A stretch of DNA of 64,000 nt. Source: Lentinula raphanica. Lineage: Eukaryota; Basidiomycota; Agaricomycetes; Agaricales; Omphalotaceae. The stretch lies in assembly GCA_027919835.1 (NCBI GenBank), contig JANVFP010000005.1, positions 744,001 through 808,000 of the forward strand, written 5' to 3'. The position numbers and the translations under genes were made by a program. Below the pieces are notes generated by a model, which saw only the letters and a program-made list of their open reading frames with translations, did no database searches and was not told the origin of the DNA. Positions 1 through 11,618 of the stretch are shown here, in pieces. Within the stretch, counting starts at the first letter, position 1, and every line of letters starts with the position of its first letter.

Positions 1-1021
1 ACTCTGGCACCTTTGATGCCACCATGCCCGTCCGTAACGCGGACGGCTTCGCTGCCAGAACGAGGATCGAACATTCTGAGTTTGCGGTCACGACAAGTGG
101 TCACCAAGAGTGTCCCAGTCGAGTTGAAAGCCAGGCTCTGGATAGCATCATTATGACCTGACAGAACGATGCGTGGGTCCTCAGTACGGGCAAGGTCCCA
201 TAGCTTTACGGTGTGGTCCCCAGTAGCGCTCGCGAGAACGTTAGAAGCCGTTGGATGGAAAAGAACTTGTCCGACTTTTCGAGGAGATGCGTCAATACGC
301 CATACAGGGTCGAAATCTTTAGGAACCCAATGGTCTCCGCCCCACCCTTCGAACGCGTCTTCGTTTACTTTCCAGATCATAAGTTTTCCGTCATCACCAC
401 CGGAGGCAACAAGCGAATCGTCATGAGGAGACCAGTCGGTATCAAGGACAGAGGCTGTGTGGCTGCGAGCGAGGGGTAGCGTGTCGGGAAGCTTGTGAGG
501 AAAACCAGGGATTGTATGGAAAGGAGAAGGAAGAGGCAAGATAGCGAAAGCACCTCCACCAGAGGCGTTCCAATTGATACTGATGTATTTCTGTGGGCGA
601 CAATGAATACATCGATCACTGCTAGATTGTTCAACATGCTCACTCCAGATGCGGCGATAATGTTGGTATCCCAGGCGTTGTTAGTCACTTTGACATTTTC
701 GATGATGTACTCCTTCTTTCCCGACTGGCCAAAGACGTGTCTGGAAAGCAAGCCTTTCAGTACGAACGAAACACTGCCAGCACAGTGCCAGCGCGCGATG
801 GGAGGCAAGCACTGATGGTCTTTGAGTTCACACTAGAATATACAGTCTAGATAGTAACAGAAAGCACTTACAGGAACTCTGATCCATCGTTACAGCAAGC
901 TTCCGGTCAGAATGTTGTACCGTCCTCGCCATCTCGTTGATCTTCCGAGCGCAAACCAGTGTAATCGACGTCTATGCAGAAAAACTTACCGATATTTCGA
1001 TGCCCTAACGAAGCGAGACAT
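1..1021 (-). CDS. crn1: Coronin, N-terminal part (cut by window edge)
   Basis: Actin-binding WD40 protein of cortical actin patches; this is the 5' portion and the rest lies beyond base 1. Exon 1 is 990-1021 and encodes MSRFVRASKYR, the typical coronin start. It is joined over a 249 nt intron (741-989) to exon 2 (644-740, HVFGQSGKKEYIIENVKV), then over a short intron (591-643) to exon 3 (1-590). Phases agree at both junctions. Exon 3 carries WD repeats with VLASATGDHTVKLWDLART and LLVTTCRDRKLRMFDPRSG, the latter diagnostic of coronins. The first intron is long for this genome, but no coding sequence is missing between the joined residues. The C-terminal unique region and coiled coil are outside the window. 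Confidence 0.93.
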
Positions 1022-1333
1022 AGGCAGCAGTTCTCCTCAGTTGTGGGCGATTGTAGAAGAAAGTTTTAGGAAAATAAGATTGCTTCGCAAGGGGTGAAAT
1101 AAGAGTTGCTATGGTCAAGAGTATGTGTGCAGTGAGGTTAGGGTTATACCAGCAATCGTGTTTCAACTTGAATATGCCGCCGACTTCAAATCATAAGCCG
1201 TATTCTACTCAAACTAAGAGTAGCTCAGCCTATCTAGAAGATGAATCCATAGTTGATGTCTGCTCGTACTGTGCAATACTAGAGAGCTGAAATTTCAATG
1301 CGAATTGCCGCTGTCTGAACCTGCTAATACTAC
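1022..1333. other. Intergenic, coronin promoter side
   Basis: Short gap between the coronin start and the 3' end of the GMC gene, both on the minus strand. I see no coding sequence in it; it presumably holds the coronin promoter and the GMC 3' UTR. Confidence 0.5.
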
Positions 1334-3708
1334 TTAAATCCTCCATGTTTCCTTTATCAAATCTGCAGCTCTTTCTGCGACTATGTATACAGGGACCTGT
1401 GTATGAGCGGCTGGGAACCTGGGCTACAATGAGAACGATCAGTATGATCACCAATCCAGAATACCTGATACATCGTGACATACGAAGACCGAGGCATCGA
1501 CAATTCGTAACCCGGCAAGGCCTTTGATGCGTAGATCGGGATCCACAACGCCATACGTCGCGCCCTTCGGAGACATTGCAGCTGTCCCTACTGGATGATT
1601 CTCTGTGGCAGCATTTTCGTTAATGTATTCGTCTAGTTCTTCGTCTGTAGTCGCATTGGTAGGTGGAGCTAAGATGTAGCCGTCCCAGCTTTTGGCCGCT
1701 AGAAACTTTTTTGTCATTCGGTAAGCTTCACGAACGACGAAACGGTCAAATGTTGAACTGAACAGATTGAAGTTGATCAAGGGATATTCGAGGGGGTCAC
1801 TCGAGTTCAGTGAAATGGTGCCTCCTACATTGAAATGTGTTGGAAAAGAGAAAGGCACAAGATCCAAGAAAGAGGCATACTCGAGGTGGGAGCAGACACA
1901 GCTGTGCTGAAGGTCAGGAAGTTTCCAGTCGCAGGGGCAGGGTGAGACAGTGCGCCATTCTAAGCGATGTTACGATTAGTGAGCAGACAAACATGGCACA
2001 GGGCAGTAAATCACAGTGATAATCAACTCGTAGTGCGAAGTGTTTGGCCCAGCGGCTGGATCAGGAACTTCTTGAAAGATAGATGAATTTTCCGGAAGAC
2101 GCAGCCACCCAATGAATGACAGAGGGGGGTCAACGAGAGGTCCCATTCTACGACGCTCCCATTCTTCTGTAACCTCCGCAAGGAGCGTATCATTGCGAGC
2201 TATCGTTTCTAATGTAGCTGTCGAGTTGACTAACCACTTGTTTCGCACTATAGGTTGTTCTGTAAGATTTTTGCCTACGGAAGGAAGATGATGGATCATT
2301 TTTATTCCCAGCGACTCCAGTTCCTCAAAATCGCCTATTCCAGAGTGCATCAGGATATGGGGAGTCATGATGGTTCCAGCTGAGATGATGACTTCTTTAG
2401 AAGCTGCGAGTGTGTGTGTTGCAACTGACAACGTTTTTCATGATGGATCTCTTGGTCCGAGGACTCAATTTTGACTTACCTCCATCTTGTGTGAGTTCTA
2501 CCGTACGGAAGTTGCCAGACTTGTCAGTCTCGAGTATGCGCAACACGCGAGTATTCGGCAGCACGTGGAGATTCGGCCTAGAGATGAACGAAGGCGCCAG
2601 ATAGGATGTGGCGGAGCTGCTTCGTGTTCCATCACCGATTGTGGCCTGCACCCAACCTGTGAACATGAATTGTTGGTCAATTAGTATTAGTATTATGTAT
2701 GATCAGAACAGGAGAACACCTATCCCAAGTTGAAATCCAGAGTTCATGTCCATGTTGTATGGGAATTCTTCGCTCAATTCCCTCGTAGCCTCTATCGTTC
2801 GATTATCAATTCCATTTGGGAAGCCTTGTAAGCTGACGGAGACGATCCCGTCGAAGCCGTGAACACTAGGATCGAATTGGCCAGTCGTGTTGTGATGGTC
2901 TACCGGAGGGGTAAATCGTTCATTCTACATAGGAAAGGTGGGAGGGTTTAGAACCGGAAATGCGAGCAAGCAGCGAATGGCATAGTCAGCGTTAGTACTA
3001 ACCTTCCTTAAGTATTTCTGCAAGTTATCCCATGACCATCCGTCATCGTCAGTCAAGTTCGCCCACCGATCATAGTCCTCAGAAGAGCCTCTCGTATAGA
3101 CCATCTGGTCTAAAAGCAAGATGAGTATTGGACGCGAGCGTCTTCAAGGTACTCACTGATAGAGGTCGTTCCTCCGAGTATCAACCCACGAGAAACAGTC
3201 AAAGTCCGATTGTTGATAGCACTCTGAGGCGTAGCTTGGAGGAAAGATAAGTCGATTAGCATTTGTAGACCTTTTGTCATGGAAAGTAAGGGAGCTTTAC
3301 AAGTGAAGTTCCAATCCCAAGCACTGTTGATGAGAAAGCTCTCCAGCCCGGGGACAGCGACATCAAGCACTCCTTCATTCCTACGAACCCTAGTATCAAT
3401 GTCTTCAAGATGGACAATCCTTGATCAACAGCTTACGATCCTCCGGCCTCAATGAGAAGGACAGATACATCTGGATTTTCTGTCAACCTGTTAGCTATCA
3501 CACTTCCGCCCGCACCGGCTGGATCCCAGAAGCCATTAGCGAAGGTCTGCAGTGATTGTCCGGTTAATCCTTTACCTCCAACCACAATGAAGTCTACTGA
3601 TTGGTCAACCAAATCCCCCAACGTGCTAATCACCTCCGCTTCGACGAAGTGTATTCCTACTACGAGGGCAAGCGTCACACAAGAGAATGGGAGGAGCATC
3701 GTCAACAT
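1334..3708 (-). CDS. Secreted GMC oxidoreductase (aryl-alcohol oxidase-like)
   Basis: FAD-dependent glucose-methanol-choline family enzyme, probably an extracellular alcohol oxidase that supplies hydrogen peroxide for lignin attack. It starts MLTMLLPFSCVTLALVVG, a signal peptide. The ADP-binding motif GGAGAGGSVIANRL is restored when an intron in 3500-3570 is removed and is followed by VLLIEAGG. Later blocks are VSRGLILGGTTS, MVYTRGSSEDYDRWA, the GMC signature-2-like SAGTIMTPHILMHSGIG, ENHPVGTAAM, and the C-terminal catalytic-His segment VDPDLRIKG...RIVDASVF. After the last intron the protein ends PAAHTQVPVYIVAERAADLI. At least seven introns interrupt the gene. Many N-x-S/T sequons fit secretion. 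The family call is firm; the substrate (aryl alcohol or another alcohol) is inference. Confidence 0.9.
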
Positions 3709-4146
3709 GAAAGGGATAGAGTGAACTCATGATTTGTTAAAACAGTTTTCAAACCGGAATAACTTGCCGCCAACGCAGGTTATCTGTCCAGTGAATCGCG
3801 TGAACGTCTGGAGAGCATCTTCTCGAAGTTTATACATAGTTATTCCACTTTCAGCCCATTCTTGTTGGCACGACTCCGACGTATGAAAGGGAGAGGAATA
3901 TTGGCATCGCCCGCATTCAAGGGGACTGGGTCAACCACTAACAGTATAGCGGAAACAAACAAGCTAGTTTTGCGACGATGAGACAAGTTCGTAATCCAAG
4001 TAGCAAGCTTGGAGTGACGCAGAGAAATTTGTGCCTTTTTGAGCGCGAAAGTCGTAAAATATCGAGAAGACAGTAATAGGAAGAACTTGAGTGTGATCAT
4101 ACGACCTACCCAGAATATTCCACCTAAGTTTAGCATCGCCCATAGG
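3709..4146. other. Intergenic, GMC oxidoreductase promoter
   Basis: Gap between the GMC start and the MDM31 stop. A 106-codon open frame on the minus strand here lacks recognisable domains and overlaps the presumed promoter, so I leave it unannotated. Confidence 0.4.
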
Positions 4147-6835
4147 TTATAGCTCGGCATTGAACAGCTCCCGCTCTCTTTCTTCTTGTGACTTTAAGTA
4201 GGCCTCCCGGACACGTAAAGAGACGGGGTCGACTAGATTCCTCAGCGCAGACAACACAGCGTTGGCAGTCATCTGAAGACTCCAAGCGCTCACGGTCTTG
4301 ACACGACGATTGAAATTGGCTTGTGTGACGTGAAACGCTAATGCTTCGTATATCTGAATACGTTGAATATAGGGAAAGACATGAAGTGGTAGCGACTTAC
4401 TTTGAGTGATATTTCATCAAGAAGGCCGGTTTCCCACATCTGAAATCCTGTAAGGTTGATATTCTTAATCCTCAAAGATGACACAACATACAGTCCAAGC
4501 GCCGTCAAAATCACTGAGGTCCTTCACAACTCGACAATGTATGGGTACCAGGGTCCGGTTAGCACTGAGGTCTGATGAGCCATTTGAAGAGAGCATGTCG
4601 GGACGACGTACTTCATAAAGGCAACGATAGGGCGGATCAGTGCGTTATTCACGTACGACAACTCGCTAGTGAAGATCGGAACTGCCGCTTTGACATCTCT
4701 GAATCTCAGGTCTAATTCAAGCACCACCTTAGGTCCTTTGCTCTGTTCAGAACTGGCGGAAGCGTCATCCGTTTCGGGAGCACTCAACGGGGGTTTGGCC
4801 AACTCTCGCTGACCGGGAATCCGTTGACGCAGAGGATCCAAAGCGGCGGATGTGGAAAGTGTAGTAGAAATGGCGTCTGCGATTTCTTCCAAAATGACGT
4901 TCAACACGAGAGCATCATCAGGGTCTTTGGGAAATTTGATATCGAGAACCGCGTCCAGTTTGCCAGAAGTTATCCATGATACTGGGCCTTCCATTGAAGT
5001 TGAAGCCTGAAGATGATCGATGTTCACGCCGTCAATTCGTATACGCGACTACGCAAGGATTTAGTTGAAGGTTGAATCTCTTTCAAATCAGACGCACCAT
5101 CCGAGCCCAATCTCCATCCTTCAGCTCACTTCCCATAGTACGTCCTATGCTCTGGGGCTTGTGCAGACTGAAAAGACAATTGTCGAATTGGCCGACAATA
5201 TTCTCCGCAGACAAGAAATCATAGAACATCCATTTTTTCCGGAAGGTTCGAATGTCTGCGTGGAAGATTGAGGCCGTGTATGGTCTGAACCCACCAGGTT
5301 GGTACACCGTTATAAGGACGTCTTCGAGCTGGAGTGAATCGAGCTCAAAGTCTCCCGGGTGAGATTTATGGCGGAAAGAGGCGGGATCCAAAGGATGCTC
5401 GGGATCGTATGAGACTGATCGACGATCTAGGGAGGACAAGTAAGAACAGTATATACACGGAGCGTGAGATGAGATACTTGCCTAGCACTCCTCGAACCCC
5501 TTTCACTACCGCGTCTTCCACTAACCCCCTACCATCCAGCCATCTCCACAACGATAGTGTGACATCAACTGAGTCAATGTCCAAATCGAACATGGAGTAA
5601 TTTGTGTCTTCCGCCAGGTCAGCAATAGGTGCATCCTCTTCGTCCTCTCCGTAGTCTTGATATCCAGTTTGATTGCCAACGTCAATTCCAGCGGCAGCTA
5701 AATGAGCATTGATCTTTTTCCGCGGAAGAGTCGTTGGACGCCGCGACACATAGACGTTTTTGAATGAGATGCGCGAGTCCTTCCACTTTGGTACGATAGC
5801 ACTTTCAAAGATGATTGTGATTCCGGTCTCTGACGTGAGATAGTCGCTTATACCCCGCGCAACAAAATCTATGAAAAGTTAGGCCTTATTTGAACAGGAC
5901 AGGGATGTCCTCACGCTGTAATCGTAAACTGTTCGCGATCGCAAACACGACAGACAGAAATGTGGTCCTAGATGCATATGAGTCGACATTGAAATCAATG
6001 AATAGTATTGAATGGAACATACGTTCCAACTAGAATCCAGATAGTCTGGCTCATGAGGATCCATGTCAAGATACCTGAGATATCGTCGGCGTTGAATTTA
6101 CGAAATGATTTAATGGTGAACCACTTGAACCGGATACGAAGACGTTGCCAGAAGCCATCCGCTACCCTGAGGAAATCTTCTTGTGTGGGACGGTGTAATT
6201 GGGGGAGGGCCATAGCCAGTTGACGGAATGATCGGGAATAGGATTGAAAATTATATGGCAGTACAGGACGCGGAGGTTCGTTGGATGCAGGACTTTGTGG
6301 CTGAGAGGATGGTAATTCTTCTGTGTGCGTTTGATCCTTTGTTATTGGTGAAGTTGTTGTCGGTGGAGGCATTGCTGTTGGTGGAGGTTCGGGTTGAATA
6401 TTCCTACTGGGAGTGAAGGATGAAGATATTGAGTGGACGTCATCTTGCTGGGGCTCTTGTACCGAAGATTTTTTGTCATCATGCTGGTCTGAGAGCCTCG
6501 TATGATTCCTTGAATCGTCTTCTTCGCTAGCTTTCTGTCCGCGGAAGTCCTGTGCAGAACCTGGGTTCTTTTGCAAACGTGAAGCGGAGGCATGGAAAGA
6601 TCTTGACTGAGGGGAACTCCTAAATGCAGAACTTCGTTCACCTGAAGTTTCGAAATATTAGCCTGGTGCTTCAGCTGAACTCTACCAACAAAGACACACT
6701 TAGAGAGACTGTACCTCGCGGCACTCTGAAAAAATTACGAATGGTCCTGTAACGGTCTACAGTCGCATAATTAGGTTTCTTGACAGTGTTCAATATTCCA
6801 GATTGAATAGTTCTTTGCAAACAGCGAAAGGACAT
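4147..6835 (-). CDS. mdm31: MDM31/MDM32-family mitochondrial inner-membrane protein
   Basis: Member of the fungal MDM31/MDM32 family, inner-membrane proteins needed for mitochondrial shape and mtDNA inheritance. The start chosen is the ATG of MSFRCLQRTIQSGILNTVKK, which gives a basic, hydroxyl-rich presequence. A low-complexity S/P/T segment follows, then RVADGFWQRLRIRFKWFTIK and the first membrane span (DISGILTWILMSQTIWILVG). The middle holds family blocks WKDSRISFKNVYVSRRPT, SLWRWLDGRGLVEDAVVKGV and FRKKWMFYDFLSAENIVGQF. The long domain then runs through IDHLQASTSMEGPVSWITSG to a C-terminus ending EERERELFNAEL. The gene has several short introns. Family assignment rests on these blocks in the correct order. 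Confidence 0.85.
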
Positions 6836-7529
6836 GGGTGAACGGAAGAAGGTGGTCGAAAACAATCTTCCTCGTCAAGTTGTCGTCAATAATTCGTAGT
6901 CGTGGGCGTCATGAACCAAAGAACGGCATCTTACGAGAAAGTACTAACGGCAGCCCAAACATTGGGCGCTTGTTCACATTCTGAGCAGAGACCAAACTAC
7001 AGTTTCTGTCTGCGAGATTTTCTGTGGAATGATAGAGTGATCATATTGTACACATGGGGGAATATACAGTACAACATACAAAAAAGCTGTGGCTCGAAGG
7101 TGAGGAGAAGTAAGTACTCAAAAAAAAAGTCGAACGGGGAAATTTTGGATACAGATATACCTGATCATACCAGCAGAACCTATACATATCACGACAGAAT
7201 CCGAAATCACAATATCCAGAACAATAAACAAGGTTTGAACGAAGTAGAAATAAGTAGAGGAAATTGGTAAAAAGGATTGGATGGCTGAACGACAAAAGGT
7301 CGACAAGCCTGAATATTGGATGATGATGCAAAAAATAGTGCAGTGAGTTTAAGGATAATCCTCAGTCTGAATCGTGAAGCGTGTATATTACTTCGATGAT
7401 CGTGAACTGCGAGATGATTCACAGGATGCGCAAGATGATGATTCTACGAAAGACTGCTAGTCAGTTGCACTGTTACGCTTCCTGAAGGCTCGATGACTTA
7501 CGTAAATAGGTGACAACGTTGTCGGCCTT
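6836..7529. other. Intergenic between MDM31 and pheromone precursor
   Basis: No gene recognised. The minus strand just below the pheromone stop contains a GTAAGT...CTGACTAG segment (about 7458-7504) that could be a 3' UTR intron. Open frames on both strands at 6902-7422 are composed of AT-rich, low-complexity codons without known motifs. Confidence 0.4.
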
Positions 7530-7661
7530 TCAGGCGATTATGCAGTAGCTATTGCTTGCACTGCTGTTACTCTCTTCTTCGACCGGGAGTGGACTCGTTG
7601 AGGTGGCCTCGTCGTCGCCGCGAGAGACAAAGAGAGTCGCGAGGGTAGAGAAAGAATCCAT
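7530..7661 (-). CDS. Mating pheromone-type lipopeptide precursor (CaaX, CIIA)
   Basis: A 43-residue, intron-free reading frame. It begins MDSFSTLATLFVSRGDDEAT and ends SASNSYCIIA followed by TGA. The start resembles many homobasidiomycete pheromone precursors (MDSF/MDTF/MDAF), and the C-terminal Cys-aliphatic-aliphatic-Ala is the farnesylation box these precursors share. An acidic stretch EEE lies at residues 28-30, ten residues before the Cys, about where the N-terminal processing site falls in this family. The mature form would be a roughly ten-residue farnesylated, carboxymethylated peptide that binds a STE3-type receptor on a mating partner. A TATA box lies 136 bp upstream. No receptor or second precursor is seen nearby, so it may be a non-mating-type pheromone-like gene or a receptor-distant one. 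Confidence 0.78.
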   Translation of the reverse strand: MDSFSTLATLFVSRGDDEATSTSPLPVEEESNSSASNSYCIIA

Positions 7662-7796
7662 GTGGTAGTTCGGTAGGTTTTCTGGCGTAGGGTGCGAAGG
7701 ATGGCTCAAAAGTAGGCTAGGAGGCGCTACTGAGGGTTGAACGAATCGGTATGTAACAAAGCGACTTTGTTGGGAGGAAAGAACGACGGTTGGTCG

Positions 7797-7805
7797 TTTT
7801 ATATA
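7797..7805 (-). promoter_or_regulatory. TATA box of the pheromone precursor gene
   Basis: TATATAAAA on the minus strand, 136 bp upstream of the pheromone ATG. It leaves room for a 5' UTR of about 100 nt. The assignment is positional. Confidence 0.5.
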
Positions 7806-9040
7806 GCACGACGAAGTATAGGTCGGACCGAGATAGGAAACCTAGCTAATTGTTTATCCATTCGTTTCTCAAGATGAGAACAATAGCGGAGAAAGCTTTC
7901 AGATCCCAGGCACTTCGTCCAGCTGTTAATCGGAATACCCCTGTGATGTAGTTGACCTTGGTCCCGTAGGGAAACGTCTAGTTGGAGAGGTTGATTATCC
8001 GAAGACAAGGACGAGTCGAATGGTTTGGCAGGGTTTGACGAACCCCCGCAGGTTTCTCCAATACTATCATTTACTGCAGCGACACGTTTCTGTATGTTTG
8101 ATATTTTGTGGCATGGAAAACTCCCCGCTTGTTCGTCCTAGGAAGAAGGGCCAGACCAACCAAGTTCCGAGTCTTACTTTGCATCGTGTATGTCCAATCC
8201 GCGAAAACAATAAAACGAGGCACCATCGAGTCCGCACGCTGCTTGACCGGCGTTTTTGCGATGTAAGTAGGGGCCTGGTTAATGCTTGCTGACTTATCAA
8301 CGACAGTTAGCAGCACTCTCATCCTCAGAACGAAAAAGAAACAATAAACTTTCTTGACAGCGTACCTGAGCTCAATGTCACTGCTCGAGATTCATTTTGT
8401 CGGTCTGGAAAGATCGTATAAGGTCCCTGCCGTGCACCCTCGAAAGACAATAGCACGGTTCACGAACGGAAAAGCGATGAATTGTCCTTTTCCCGAGGAC
8501 GGATTTGGGATCGGCTTAGATCGGCTTGCTTATTGTGTTTTTTGGGTGCAATAGATGCGCGAGAAAAAGAGAGCAGCAGGAGAACTTGAAGAAGAGAGAG
8601 AGTAAGGCACCCTATACCAGCTGCTAATGAGTCAGCTTGAGTCAGTTTGCGCTGAACGCTGGAAGATAGCAAAGATGTCGATGACGACTGGTTGTACCAC
8701 TGGTAGTGGTTGAGATTAAGAACCAAAAAACTCCCACGACTGGTCAGACCGGTCAAAGCTGGGAATATCTTGTCTCCCAAAGGCAGAATCTATACCTCTT
8801 GACACTAACATCGAGGTATTCAGAAGAAATATCAGGTTTGAGACAAGTCATTTATTTAACGCAATTATATGTACAGCGAGGAGAGTAAGATAAGTACAGA
8901 GTCGTAAACCAAGTGAGTCCGTCCTAACATTGTCCAGTAAATAGGGCATTACAAAATGGTGGTAAGTTGGTAGTGAGCGGTGGGTCCCAGGTATGGCAGA
9001 TATATTCCATGATTAGGAAATTGATAAAGTACGGTCGTGT
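7806..9040. other. Intergenic, no recognised gene
   Basis: About 1.2 kb upstream of the pheromone gene and downstream of laccase. I looked here for a STE3-type receptor or a second CaaX precursor and found neither. The open frames of 60-106 codons on both strands lack family motifs. Confidence 0.45.
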
Positions 9041-11543
9041 TCAGAGTTCGTTAGGCTTGAGATTGTTATAGATAGGACAGAGGGCGTCCCATTCAGCTGA
9101 ACATAAGGGTTAGTAATAGAAAGCCAGGGGCAGGTAGTGCACATACGAGGAACTGGATCGTTGTGCTTGATATCAGAGATATCTTCCGCCATAACCACTG
9201 CTAGACCGCTGTGAATTTGTGTCTCATCAGCGATGCACATTGACAGTCAAGATGCTTTGTACTCACGCGGCCAAGTGGTAGTCAATGTGACTGTGAAGAT
9301 CAAAATTAGAATTGGTGGACTATTATTCGATATGACAAGTTTCGCGTACCAATGCAAGAACCACGGTCCAGGATTGTCAGTGGTAAATCGGATTGTCGTG
9401 AGTTCCCCAGCAGCGACTGGAGTGGTGTCTCGGCGAACCTAGCGTGGGATAAATATCACGTGACTATGACAAATCATGAAACTGACTGGATTTTTGAAGT
9501 TGTACTCGAGACTATCGTAGCTCTTCACAACATCGAAAGCGTGCTGAAGAACGAAGATTTCAACGAACTATTTTCCGAATATAAGAGGGCGACGTACACC
9601 GTGGAGGTGAAAGGGGTGCGGTCCGCCCGGGGCGGTTCCGCCGTTGAGATTGATCTCGTATACTTGATCTCTCTTCAGACCGTAAACGCTACCTTCCGGA
9701 AGAAGATTCTGGGCTTGCTGTTGGCCGCTCAAGATTTGCAGAAGGACGGGGACACTGGGTGACACGAAGGTATGGTTATTGATGGTGAAGCCTTCCGCAC
9801 CAATGCCCAGAGTCATGTTGATAACCAGAGCACCTCCTGGATAGTGTTCCCCTGGAGCGCCAGGGTTCTCTAATGGGTGGAGGAGGCTTTCCGTGACGGG
9901 CACAACTTCAGATGCAGGAGGTGCATTGGTAGTGGGCTCGGTATTGGGTGCACCTTCCGAACGTCGGATTAGGTTTTGTGGTTAGAAGACAGATGGTAGA
10001 CATACCTTTGTAACGAAGGATAGCAGAATTGATACCGTTTGCAAAAGAGTCATTGTTAGGAGTACCTGCGAGCGCGGTATTGGGCTTTGCACGAATCCAA
10101 TAGTTCCCGACCGGTTGGTTAGCATTAAGAACCACGGAATATCTTTGTGCGGCGAAAATCTGTATTTGGTTCACTGTGACTGGTGTAGTGCTGATACCAT
10201 CGGTCTCAATGACCGTCAAGTTGTGACCATCGATACTGAAAAACGATCTCAAATTTAACAGCTGAACATTTGAGAAAGAGACTGTTGGAAAGGTACCTGA
10301 AGATGTAGTTGGGGTCGCAAGACATGGATACAAGTCGGAATCGGTAACGTTTACCTGCCTGTACGTTGACAACAGCAAGCGCTGCATCAGGCTGCAACAG
10401 TCTCAGTATCATGACTTGTCAAAACTTGATGCAACAGTGTACTTACACCTTTAGGATAGCGCCCTTGTCCATTTATCAAAGTGGCGTTAGAGACGGCGGG
10501 ACCAGCAGCGAGCACCTGCAGAGCTTTGGGATGGTACCTATGTGGCGTTTGTTCGAGTTCAATATACATATGAAGAGAATCACAATTGCATACCAGTCGG
10601 ACAATGTTATCACGGTGTTTTCTAGAGAGGGAATTTGGGAAATCAGTTGAGTTTCTGGTTGTACAATCTTAAAGGGGTAAATCGCAGTACACTCACCATC
10701 ATCGATATCATACAGATGCGCCAGAGGATCATGAGGGTCGTAAACAACGAATGGTCCGCGTAGACCGTCACAGTACTACAGGACGATGTGAGTGGCATAC
10801 AAAACGGGATTGGTGAAACATACTTGGACTCCGAGATGAGAATGATACCAGAAGGTCCTGAGCGGAACATTCAGACTTCAAAGCTCAAGTGATGACCGAG
10901 GATCATGATTCTTACCCTGCTTGATCAGGCACGTTGAAGGAGTACACAAAGGAATTTCCTGGTGCTATAGGACATTGTGTGACGAAGCTGAAACGGACGG
11001 ATGAATGCCAGTCAGATAACTTGAACGTGCCTTCTCTATGCAAGGTCGCATCCGGTCACATACCTTGGACCATCTGCCCAGTTGGTGTGTTCTTGAAACA
11101 AGCCGTGCCAGTGCTTTGTGGAAGCGCGCATTCAGTTGAAGAACACGAAGATTTCAGCAATTCAGGCTTACAATACTGGTGGTTCGATTCATGCTCGAAT
11201 CTGTGAGGGAGTCGACAACATCGATATTGAAGTGATCGCCCTATCGATCGTTGGTACAATGGATAATCAAACGCGGATCGATAATACCTTGTTACCCTGG
11301 ATGAGAGGTCCAGGAAAGCTTGCCGAGTTGGCGCTTGTGCCAGCTAGAACAGTGCTGAAGATGTAAAGTCAGCACGACTAGTAGTGGTGACGGTGGTTTC
11401 GAAGAAACAAGAACGTACGGGCGGGAGAAACCATCGGGGGACAGTTCCTTGTTAACAATTTGTAACACGCCATTATTACGGATTATGTCCAAAGCCTGGA
11501 CGAAGATAAAATGAAATACGAAGGAAGACAAGAGAAGACGCAT
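9041..11543 (-). CDS. Laccase (multicopper oxidase)
   Basis: Secreted phenol oxidase of the basidiomycete laccase family, about 520 residues. The signal peptide is [18 protein letters not shown]. All four copper signatures are present: [19 protein letters not shown] (L1), [12 protein letters not shown] (L2), [10 protein letters not shown] (L3) and [18 protein letters not shown] (L4). L4 carries DYHL where DWHL or DFHL is usual. The residue ten positions after the L4 Cys is Leu, suggesting an intermediate redox potential. The L4 core is split over three exons; the middle one is only 24 nt (9267-9290). The protein ends [16 protein letters not shown]. There are many short introns. The gene lies on the same strand as the GMC oxidoreductase 5 kb away, a possible H2O2 partner in lignin breakdown, though the two are not adjacent. 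Confidence 0.95.
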
Positions 11544-11612
11544 AGCGAAGAAATGAAGAGAAGAAGAAAAGAGATGGAGGAAAGTGAAGAACAGCGCTCA
11601 TGATTGCTCTCC

Positions 11613-11618
11613 TTTATA
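11613..11618 (-). promoter_or_regulatory. TATA box of laccase gene
   Basis: TATAAA on the minus strand, 70 bp upstream of the laccase ATG, preceded by a pyrimidine/purine-rich promoter. Positional call. Confidence 0.5.

Noticed and set aside
7662..9040. A pheromone receptor or second pheromone upstream of the CaaX gene
   Set aside because: No STE3-like membrane-span sequence and no second CaaX-ended short frame found on either strand.
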